From Actinomycetes bacterium (GTDB lineage: Bacteria > Actinomycetota > Actinomycetes > Actinomycetales > Cellulomonadaceae): a DNA stretch of 12,209 nucleotides. A model generated the notes under the pieces. The model had not been told where the DNA came from. It did not search any database and saw nothing but the letters and a program-made list of their open reading frames with translations. This document shows, piece after piece, positions 6,722 to 12,209 of the stretch. The position numbers and the translations under genes are program-made. Within the stretch, counting starts at the first letter, position 1, and every line of letters begins with the position of its first letter. The stretch is from contig JAFABT010000229.1 in NCBI GenBank assembly GCA_023425905.1, forward strand, positions 1 through 12,209, given 5' to 3'.

Positions 6722-6854
6722 GTGTTCCTCCCATCCGGACTTTCACCGTCGGTCCTGGAGTTTCACCAGGTCAACCGAGCGACCTCGCGAGGAGGACGAT
6801 CGGGTCGCGGACTGTCACCGCCGGCTCGGACTTTCACCGACCCCGGAGCACGTG
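6719..6854 (-). promoter_or_regulatory. FMN riboswitch (RFN element) of the rib operon
   Basis: Read on the - strand, this region holds the repeated RFN core boxes of the type GGTGAAAGTCC. Four are present: 6838-6828 (exact), 6819-6809 (GGTGACAGTCC), 6767-6757 (GGTGAAACTCC, flanked by CCTGG and CCAGG, forming a hairpin) and 6747-6737 (exact), followed by the typical end GGATGGGAGG. CACGTG at 6854-6849 pairs with CACGTG at 6724-6719 and closes helix P1, with CTCC and GGAG continuing the stem. A variable arm contains CCTCGCGAGG. FMN aptamers bind flavin mononucleotide and turn down riboflavin genes. This one lies between rpe and ribD, 111 bases before the ribD start, and should control ribD-ribE-ribBA-ribH. 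Confidence 0.97.
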
Positions 6855-6870
6855 ATGCTCTGTGCCTCCG

Positions 6871-6901
6871 ATCCTGCCACATGGGCAGCTCGAGGCGGCA
6901 A
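6871..6901 (-). promoter_or_regulatory. weak candidate promoter of the rib operon
   Basis: Between the rpe stop and the aptamer, the - strand carries TTGCCG (6901-6896) and CAGGAT (6876-6871), separated by 19 bases. These are loose -35 and -10 matches, and initiation a few bases downstream would leave a short lead before P1 of the riboswitch. The -10 candidate overlaps a small hairpin, CTGCC/GGCAG (6874-6888), that could instead be a weak rpe terminator. The promoter should lie in this roughly 50-base stretch or further upstream in rpe, but the boxes are poor. Confidence 0.25.
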
Positions 6902-6907
6902 CACGCC

Positions 6908-7573
6908 TCAGTGCGCGCAGGCGTCGGCGGCGAGCGAGCGCAACGCGTCGATCTCGCCCGCGACGTCCTCCGCCCCGAAGACCGCGCTGCCCGCGACGAA
7001 GACGTTGGCGCCGGCGTCCGCGATGCGCTCGATCGTCGACCGCGAGACGCCTCCATCGACCTGGACCCACACGTCGAGGCCCGCCTCGGAGATCGCGCGC
7101 CGGGCACGACGGATCTTCGGCAGCGTCCCCTCGATGAAGGCCTGCCCGCCGAACCCCGGCTCGACCGTCATGACGAGGAGCATGTCGATCTCCGCGAGGA
7201 GGTCGAGATACGGCTCGACAGCGGTCGCAGGACGCAGGGCGAGGCCGGCCCGCGCCCCTGCCTGGCGCAGCTCCCGGGCGAGGCGGACCGGGGCCCGGGT
7301 CGCCTCGGCGTGAAAGGTCACCGACGCCGCTCCGGCCTCGGCGAACTGCGGCGCCCACCGATCAGCGTCCTCGATCATGAGGTGGACGTCGAGCGGAACC
7401 GGGCTCACCTGCGCGAGCCGCTCGACGACCGGCAACCCGAGGGTGAGGTTCGGCACGAAGTGGTTGTCCATGACGTCGACGTGCGCGTAGTCCGCGCCGC
7501 CGATGCGCCCGAGCTCGCGCTCGAGGTTGGCGAAGTCGGCCGACAGGATGCTCGGGTTGATGAGGAGAGCCAC
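6908..7573 (-). CDS. rpe: ribulose-phosphate 3-epimerase
   Basis: Interconverts ribulose 5-phosphate and xylulose 5-phosphate in the pentose phosphate pathway. The 221 residues form a standard TIM barrel: NPSILSADF (6-14), HVDVMDNHFVPNLTLG (31-46) with a metal-binding His and Asp, DVHLMIED (62-69), VMTVEPGFGGQAF (133-145), QVDGGV (171-176) with the second catalytic Asp, and AGSAVF (194-199) for phosphate binding. The GTG at 7571-7573 gives the canonical N-terminus. It has no Shine-Dalgarno sequence, but TAGGGT ends 6 bases upstream, so a leaderless message is likely. It stands 52 bases after rsmB and about 54 bases before the FMN aptamer. Its product pool includes the RibB substrate, which may be why it neighbours the rib operon. 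Confidence 0.97.
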   Translation of the reverse strand: MALLINPSILSADFANLERELGRIGGADYAHVDVMDNHFVPNLTLGLPVVERLAQVSPVPLDVHLMIEDADRWAPQFAEAGAASVTFHAEATRAPVRLARELRQAGARAGLALRPATAVEPYLDLLAEIDMLLVMTVEPGFGGQAFIEGTLPKIRRARRAISEAGLDVWVQVDGGVSRSTIERIADAGANVFVAGSAVFGAEDVAGEIDALRSLAADACAH

Positions 7574-7585
7574 GGTCCAACCCTA
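7574..7585 (-). promoter_or_regulatory. candidate leaderless promoter of rpe
   Basis: TAGGGT (7585 down to 7580 on the - strand), then six bases, then the GTG of rpe. It matches a TANNNT -10 element placed for transcription to begin at the start codon, and no ribosome binding site is present. Just upstream is an inverted repeat, GGAGC (7605-7601) and GCTCC (7592-7588) around eight bases. Confidence 0.6.
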
Positions 7586-7625
7586 GTGGAGCGGTGGTCA
7601 GCTCCCCCCGCCGGGTCCATGCAGG

Positions 7626-9200
7626 TCAGGCGGTGCGCCTCAGCAGCGCGAGGTACATGGCGTCCGTGCCGTGCACGTGCGGCCAGAGCTGGACGTCGAG
7701 CCGGTCGCCGAGCTCGGTGTCCTGTCCCGTGACCGCGCGCACCGCGGGGCGGGCGTCGAGCTGCTCGACGCGTCCACGGTGCGCCCGCAGCACGTCCTTG
7801 ACGACGAGCTGGGTCTCGGCGACGTGCGGCGAGCACGTGACGTACGCGACCACTCCCCCGACCCGCACAGTGGAGAGCGCGCTGGTGAGCAGCTCACGCT
7901 GCAACGGGCCCAGGTCGGCAAGGTCTGCTGCTGTCCGGCGCCACCGCGACTCGGGGCGGCGACGCAGCGCCCCGAGACCCGAACAGGGCGCGTCGACGAG
8001 GACGCGGTCGTACTGCCCGGGCTCGTCCTCCCCCACGGAACGGCCGTCCGCGCACTGCACGGTCACCGACCCCGGGGGCAGCGCCCGCACCGACTGGCGC
8101 ACGAGCTCCGCGCGGTGCGGGGCGACCTCGTTCGCGACGAGCGTCGCGCCGCGGGAGGCCGCGACGGCGCCGAGCAGTGCAGCCTTGCCGCCCGGGCCTG
8201 CGCACAGGTCGAGCCACCGTGCATCGGCCGGCGCGACGTCCGATGCGAGCTCCGCCTCGGCGAGCGCGAGGGCGACGAGCTGCGAACCCTCGTCCTGGAC
8301 GCCTGCCGTGCCCGAGCGGACCGACGGCAGGTCGTGCGGGTCGCCCTGGCCGAGGACGACAGCCGTCGGTGCCCAACGCGCCGCAGGATCGACGTCACGA
8401 TCCGAGGGCTCAGCGCCCTCGGCCGTGGGCTCATGGCGGCTGCGCGTGGCCTCGACCGCCTCCGCGGCGAGCTGCTGCGCCGTGAGGAGGCCCGGTCGAG
8501 CGACGAGGGTGACGCGCGGCGTGACGTTGTCCGCCGCGAGCAGGGTGGCGAGCTCACTCGTGTCGCGTCCGGACCGGTCCAGCGCGGTTCGCAGCGCCCG
8601 CACCACCCACGCGGGGTGCGACTCCCGCACGGCGAGACGGGCCGTCTCGTCGGTGCCCTGGGGATCAGCGGCAGCCTCGACCCGGTCGAGCCAGTCCTCG
8701 AGACCCGTTGCGCTCACCCGGCGGAGCACGGCATTGACGAACTGTGCCGGTCCCGCACCGACGGTCGACCGGGCGAGCGCCACCGTCTCGGACACCGCAG
8801 CATGCGCGGGGACACGCATGCCGAGCAGCTGGTGCACCCCCAGGCGGAGGACGTCGAGCACCGGGGCGTCGAGGTCCGCGATCGGGCGGTCGACGCACTG
8901 CGCAAGGATCGCGTCGTACCGGCCGCGCATCCGGAGTGAGCCGTAGGTGAGCTCGGTCGCGAAGCCCGCGTCGCGCCCCCGCAGGCCGCGTTCGCGCAGC
9001 AGCGGCGGCAGGACGAGGTTCGCATAGGCGTCGGACGCGTCGACCGCACGTAGGACCTCGAAGGCGACCAGGCGTGGCGCATCTCCGTGAGCACGGCGTT
9101 GCGACGGTGCCTGCGCGCTGCGGTGCCCCCGGTTCTGGGCGCGAGCGGACGACCGTTCCCGACCTCGGGCGTCGCGTCGGTCCGAGCCACCGGCGCTCAT
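7626..9200 (-). CDS. rsmB: 16S rRNA (cytosine-5) methyltransferase, RsmB/Fmu type
   Basis: Methylates a cytosine of 16S rRNA (C967 in E. coli numbering) using S-adenosylmethionine. The 524 residues comprise a basic, unconserved leader (1-38), a NusB-like RNA-binding domain (about 40-165, with RLVAFEVLRAVDASDAYANLVL) and a Rossmann methyltransferase domain. The latter has SAM motif I DLCAGPGGKA (331-340), motif IV DAPCSGLGALRRRPE (403-417) with Cys406, and motif VI VTCSPHVAET (454-463) with the probable nucleophile Cys456. A linker at about 252-272 is acidic and poorly conserved. The frame is open further upstream to 9539, but the ATG at 9198-9200 overlaps the fmt stop as ATGA and has GCGAGG 7 bases before it, so I chose that start. 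It is probably translated with fmt. Confidence 0.94.
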   Translation of the reverse strand: MSAGGSDRRDARGRERSSARAQNRGHRSAQAPSQRRAHGDAPRLVAFEVLRAVDASDAYANLVLPPLLRERGLRGRDAGFATELTYGSLRMRGRYDAILAQCVDRPIADLDAPVLDVLRLGVHQLLGMRVPAHAAVSETVALARSTVGAGPAQFVNAVLRRVSATGLEDWLDRVEAAADPQGTDETARLAVRESHPAWVVRALRTALDRSGRDTSELATLLAADNVTPRVTLVARPGLLTAQQLAAEAVEATRSRHEPTAEGAEPSDRDVDPAARWAPTAVVLGQGDPHDLPSVRSGTAGVQDEGSQLVALALAEAELASDVAPADARWLDLCAGPGGKAALLGAVAASRGATLVANEVAPHRAELVRQSVRALPPGSVTVQCADGRSVGEDEPGQYDRVLVDAPCSGLGALRRRPESRWRRTAADLADLGPLQRELLTSALSTVRVGGVVAYVTCSPHVAETQLVVKDVLRAHRGRVEQLDARPAVRAVTGQDTELGDRLDVQLWPHVHGTDAMYLALLRRTA

Positions 9201-10174
9201 CGGGCGACCTCGCCCATGGGCACGACGTCCTCCCCGGCCGACACGCCGCCGAGCACCGCGCCTGGGGTCAGCCGCGCGCCCCGGGCCCAGTCCGCTGCGG
9301 CCATCGCGGGCTTGCCCGCGGGGGCGACCGTGCCGAGCTCCACGGCGTGCGACCCGGTCCCGACCAGGACAGCCTGCTTGCTCGCCTCGAGCTGCCCCGG
9401 AGCGAGGTCGCTCCGGTCCGCGACGAGGCGGACGGGTCCCAGGCGAAGACGAGCCCCGTCGGGCGACGTCGTCCACGCCCCCGGCGCCGGCGTGCACCCG
9501 CGGATGCGGCGGTCGACGGCGAGCGCCGGCAGCGTCCACGCGACCTGGGCGTCCTGGGTGAGCAGGCGCGGCGCATGGCTGACACCGTCGGCCGGTTGCG
9601 GGACTGCGACGAGGCGACCCTGCTCGAGGGCGTCGAGCGTCGCGACGAGCAGGGGTGCGCCCGCATGAGCCAGGCGGTCCAGGAGCTCCCCCGAGGTGTC
9701 CCGAGGCCGGATCGTCTCGACGAGCGTGCCGAGCACCGGTCCGGTGTCGAGACCCTCCTCGATGAGGAAGGTCGAGGCGCCGGTGACCTCGTCGCCCGCG
9801 ATGATCGCGTGCTGGACGGGCGCAGCACCGCGCCAGGCCGGGAGGATCGAGAAGTGGAGGTTGACCCAGCCGAGCGGGGGGACGTCGAGCACGTCGCGCG
9901 GCAGCAGGGCGCCGTAGGCGACGACCGGTGCGCAGTCGACGTCAAGCTCAGCCAGGCGGGCCTGGAACTCGGGATCCCGGGGCGTGAGAGGCGTGAGCAC
10001 CTCGAGACCGAGCTCGACGGCGCGCTCCTTCACAGGGCTCGGACGCAGCGTCCTGCCGCGCCCTGCCCGCGCGTCCGGTCGGGTGAGGACCGCGACGACC
10101 TCGTGCGGTGACGCGACGAGCGCGTCGAGAGCGGGCACGGCGACCTCGGGGGTCCCGGCGAAGAGCAGGCGCAT
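9197..10174 (-). CDS. fmt: methionyl-tRNA formyltransferase
   Basis: Formylates initiator Met-tRNA with 10-formyltetrahydrofolate. With the ATG at 10172-10174 the product has 325 residues and the classic N-terminus MRLLFAGTPEVAVPALDAL. The formyltransferase domain contains LGWVNLHFSILPAWRGAAPVQ-type sequence from 101, with catalytic Asn105 and His107, and EEGLDTGPVL (139-148) with Asp143. The C-terminal tRNA-binding domain starts near 205 and contains IRGCTPAPGAWT (224-235). A GTG two codons upstream (10178-10180) is in frame, but TAGGAT would then end only 1 base before it. With the ATG the spacing is 7 bases, right for a leaderless start at ATG, so I prefer the ATG. There is no Shine-Dalgarno sequence. 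The stop overlaps the rsmB start. Confidence 0.95.
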   Translation of the reverse strand: MRLLFAGTPEVAVPALDALVASPHEVVAVLTRPDARAGRGRTLRPSPVKERAVELGLEVLTPLTPRDPEFQARLAELDVDCAPVVAYGALLPRDVLDVPPLGWVNLHFSILPAWRGAAPVQHAIIAGDEVTGASTFLIEEGLDTGPVLGTLVETIRPRDTSGELLDRLAHAGAPLLVATLDALEQGRLVAVPQPADGVSHAPRLLTQDAQVAWTLPALAVDRRIRGCTPAPGAWTTSPDGARLRLGPVRLVADRSDLAPGQLEASKQAVLVGTGSHAVELGTVAPAGKPAMAAADWARGARLTPGAVLGGVSAGEDVVPMGEVAR

Positions 10175-10187
10175 GGTCACGATCCTA
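10175..10187 (-). promoter_or_regulatory. candidate leaderless promoter of fmt
   Basis: TAGGAT (10187 down to 10182 on the - strand), seven bases, then the ATG of fmt at 10174. It has the same CTAGGNT core and spacing as upstream of hisE and rpe, and there is no ribosome binding site. This spacing also decides the fmt start codon in favour of ATG over the GTG at 10180. The gap back to priA is 75 bases, counting from the ATG, with no clear terminator. Confidence 0.6.
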
Positions 10188-10249
10188 GGCGCGAGGGCTG
10201 CGTCGTCCGACCCGGCAGGCCGTCACGGTGGCCGTGCGGGTGCGGTGGC

Positions 10250-12209
10250 TCAGAGCAGGTCGGTCGCGTCGAGCCGGACATGGACCGCGCCGCCCTCCCG
10301 ACGCGCGCTGCGGACGGCGAGCGACGCGTGCACCGTGCGGGCCAGCGCCCCGCGTGCGTCGAACGGCACGCGGATGATCGTCCGCACGGGGACGTCGAGG
10401 ACTCCCTGGGCTGCGTCCGTGCGCCGCTGCGCCCCGTCGGGGACGGGCATCGGGACGGGGCCGAGCACGTCGGCGCCGGGTGGCAGCTCGAGCCGTGCGA
10501 CGACGGCGTCGACGGCCTCCCGGCGACCGGTCACCGTGGCGACCCTGACGGTCGGCGGGAGCCGGAGCTCGCGTCGCTCCGCGAGCTCGCGCGCAGCGTA
10601 GGTCGCGGGGTCCCAGCGGACGAGTGCCTGGACAGGCCCGGGAGCACCGTCGCCGACGAGCAGCACGGATCCTCCCTCGGCCCCGCCCCGAGCGAGGGCC
10701 GACGCGGCGAGCCACTGGCGGAGCGCGTCGACCCCCGAGTCGAGCCCAGGCCGTCCTGACGCCACGGCCGCGTCGAGGAGGAGCACGACGCTGTACCCGC
10801 CCTCGGCTGGTGGCTCGGCGCCCGGGGTCGCCACGACGATGGCTCGCTCCTCCCGGACCCGCTCGAGCACCCCCGGCCCCGACCCTGACTGGCGCACCCT
10901 GACTCCCGGGAACGCCCGGCCCAGCTCCTCGGCCGTCCGCGACGAGCCCACCCGCGCAGACCGCAGGTCACCGTGCCCGCACTCGGCGCAGCGCCATCCC
11001 ACGGCCAGCGACCCGCACCAGGTGCAGCCAGGCGCAGAGCCGGACGACGCGACCGCGAGCGTCCCCGCGCACCGTGGGCAGTGCGCGAGCGCCCGGCACC
11101 GCGCGCACGCGACGACGGGGAGGTAGCCAGCACGCGGCACCTGAACGAGGACGGGGCCGACCTCGAGACCCGCCCGGAGCGCGCGGTGTGCGGCCTCGGG
11201 CAGGCGCGTGCGTCCGACCGCGCCCTCCCGAGCGGTCTCGAGCGAGTCGAGCGCGCGCACCCGTGGGGTACGGCCCCGCACGAGGGAGCGTTCGGCCTGG
11301 ACCGCGTGCGCCCAGCCGTGCTCGACGAGCTGCTGTGCCGGGACAGACCTGCCGAACGCCCCGATGACGCATGCGGCCGACTCGATCTCCGAGCGCAGCG
11401 CAAGCACCTCGCGCACGTGCGGGTAGGGGCTGCGCGGCTCGGAGTGCAGAGGGTCGCCGTCGTCCCAGCACACGACGAGACCGAGGTCGGCGACGGGGGC
11501 GAACGCGGCGGCGCGTGTGCCCACGACGACCCTCGCCTGCCCACGGAGGGCGGCGAGGAACGACCGGTAGCGCACCGCCGGGCCGTCGTCGGCCTGCAGC
11601 CGGACGTACGAGGCCGTCGGCGGCGCGGCGTCGGACGTGGGAACGGCCCAGGCCGGCACCCCGACGTCGTCGAGCGCACGCGCGACGCGTGCGACGTCAT
11701 GACCGTCGGGGACGACGACGAGCGCCCCTCGGCCGCCCACGAGCGTCGCCACGACGAGCTGAGCGATAGCCGCGGGCCAGTCGGACTCGCCACGGCCGGG
11801 CAGCGCCGTCCACACCGCCCGGGGTCCGTCACCGCTCATGAGCCGCTGCACGAGAGCGGGGCCGCCTCGTAGGTCGCGCCAGGCGACCGCGTCGACGCGG
11901 AGAAGGTCGCTCGTCGTCGTGGGCGGGGCGGCGGGAGCCGCGGCCACCGGTCCCGCGCTCTCGGCGGCGGGACCCGCGTTCTCGGCGGTGGGACCCGCGT
12001 TCTCGACGGCGGTACCCGCGTTCTCGACGGCGGGACCCGCGTTCTCGGCGGTGGGGTGGGCGGGGGTGGGCCAGGCGGTGAGCTCGACTCGGGCGTGGCG
12101 GGGTGGGATCGCGAGCCGCAGGACGTCCGGGAGGGTGCCGGCGTAGTGGGTCGCGACCGCCCGCACGAGGCGTTCGACGGCGGGCGTGAGGACCTGCTCA
12201 GGTGACACC
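10250..12209 (-). CDS. priA: primosomal protein N' (PriA-like, helicase motifs lost), 5' end truncated by window
   Basis: Recognisable as the replication-restart protein PriA of actinobacteria. The visible 652 residues start mid-protein: the N-terminal DNA-binding barrel, roughly the first hundred or more residues, should lie beyond the right edge, so the GTG at 12206-12208 is probably not the true start. LPDVLRLAIPPRHARVEL (26-43) is a family block. Where helicases have Walker A and DEAH boxes, this has LPGRGESDWPAAIAQ (136-150) and VVCWDDGDPLHSEPRSPYPH (245-264), so ATPase activity is unlikely; this is known for the actinobacterial family. The zinc-binding module keeps all eight cysteines (368, 371, 377, 380, 395, 398, 407, 410). 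Residues about 45-100 are a low-complexity insert with a heptad repeat. The stop is TGA at 10250-10252. Confidence 0.9.
   Translation of the reverse strand, partial: VSPEQVLTPAVERLVRAVATHYAGTLPDVLRLAIPPRHARVELTAWPTPAHPTAENAGPAVENAGTAVENAGPTAENAGPAAESAGPVAAAPAAPPTTTSDLLRVDAVAWRDLRGGPALVQRLMSGDGPRAVWTALPGRGESDWPAAIAQLVVATLVGGRGALVVVPDGHDVARVARALDDVGVPAWAVPTSDAAPPTASYVRLQADDGPAVRYRSFLAALRGQARVVVGTRAAAFAPVADLGLVVCWDDGDPLHSEPRSPYPHVREVLALRSEIESAACVIGAFGRSVPAQQLVEHGWAHAVQAERSLVRGRTPRVRALDSLETAREGAVGRTRLPEAAHRALRAGLEVGPVLVQVPRAGYLPVVACARCRALAHCPRCAGTLAVASSGSAPGCTWCGSLAVGWRCAECGHGDLRSARVGSSRTAEELGRAFPGVRVRQSGSGPGVLERVREERAIVVATPGAEPPAEGGYSVVLLLDAAVASGRPGLDSGVDALRQWLAASALARGGAEGGSVLLVGDGAPGPVQALVRWDPATYAARELAERRELRLPPTVRVATVTGRREAVDAVVARLELPPGADVLGPVPMPVPDGAQRRTDAAQGVLDVPVRTIIRVPFDARGALARTVHASLAVRSARREGGAVHVRLDATDLL
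11951..12055 (-). repeat. five tandem 21-bp repeats inside priA
   Basis: Five head-to-tail 21-base units with no gaps lie at 11951-11971, 11972-11992, 11993-12013, 12014-12034 and 12035-12055. They share the core CCCGCG(T/C)TCTCG(G/A)CGG on the + strand and differ at only a few positions. In the priA frame they encode the heptads PTAENAG, PAVENAG, TAVENAG, PTAENAG, PAAESAG. Because the unit is a multiple of three, copy-number changes would keep the frame. The insert sits between the DNA-binding region and the degenerate helicase region and is probably a flexible linker. Confidence 0.95.

Noticed and set aside
4562..7732. A very long open frame on the + strand across ribE, ribD, the riboswitch and rpe
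   Set aside because: It is rich in Arg, Pro and Gly with no recognisable domain and runs antisense to well-supported genes and an RNA aptamer. In DNA this GC-rich, stop codons are rare and such frames arise by chance opposite real genes.
9201..9539. An upstream extension of rsmB to 9539
   Set aside because: It would overlap fmt by more than 300 bases. The ATG at 9200 overlaps the fmt stop as ATGA and has a good ribosome binding site.
10178..10180. GTG as the fmt start
   Set aside because: It would add two residues before the canonical MRLLFAGTPE and place the -10-like TAGGAT only one base from the start codon, too close for transcription to begin before it.
10218..10233. GGCC...GGCC dyad after priA as a terminator
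   Set aside because: The stem has only four sure base pairs and no T-run follows on the - strand.
1..12209. A hidden defence, mobile or otherwise novel multi-gene system
   Set aside because: Every sizeable stretch is accounted for by conserved housekeeping genes in a typical actinobacterial order. There are no foreign-looking genes, direct-repeat-flanked insertions, CRISPR-like arrays or compositional breaks.

Overview
The window is ordinary, conserved chromosomal DNA from a very GC-rich actinobacterium (G+C clearly above 70% by eye, GTG starts common, nearly every third codon position G or C). Gene order and the protein sequences point to Micrococcales, most likely a Cellulomonas-like or related genus; that placement is inference from family resemblance, not from a search. 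I see no insertion sequence, phage gene, CRISPR array, tRNA or rRNA.

Layout, left to right. A DUF3866 protein of unknown function is the only + strand gene (5' end cut by the window edge) and converges on everything else. All other genes are on the - strand, so they read from right to left: priA (5' end cut off at the right edge), fmt, rsmB, rpe, then an FMN riboswitch followed by ribD-ribE-ribBA-ribH, then hisE-hisG and a small two-helix PH-domain membrane protein. The genes are packed tightly. ribD/ribE abut (TGA immediately followed by GTG), ribE/ribBA and ribBA/ribH overlap by four bases (GTGA), and fmt/rsmB overlap as ATGA, so translational coupling is likely.

Function. ribBA, ribD, ribH and ribE together cover the conversion of GTP and ribulose 5-phosphate to riboflavin (apart from the phosphatase step, which is usually supplied by unlinked enzymes), and the aptamer at 6719-6854 puts them under FMN feedback. 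rpe supplies and drains ribulose 5-phosphate, a RibB substrate, which may explain its position directly upstream. hisG and hisE encode steps 1 and 2 of histidine synthesis. priA, fmt and rsmB are replication-restart, initiator-tRNA formylation and 16S rRNA methylation genes.

Regulation. Three genes that begin new transcripts or sub-operons (hisE, rpe, fmt) have no good Shine-Dalgarno sequence. Each instead has a CTAGGNT element ending 6-7 bases before the start codon, the signature of leaderless transcription with a TANNNT -10 box. Downstream of the FMN aptamer, a three-segment set of complementary sequences (GTGACGG / CCGTCACC / GGTGACG) looks like a switchable expression platform.

The least ordinary features are that platform, the set of leaderless promoters, and a five-copy 21-bp tandem repeat inside priA encoding an Ala/Glu/Asn/Gly heptad repeat. 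I found no convincing new multi-gene system here.
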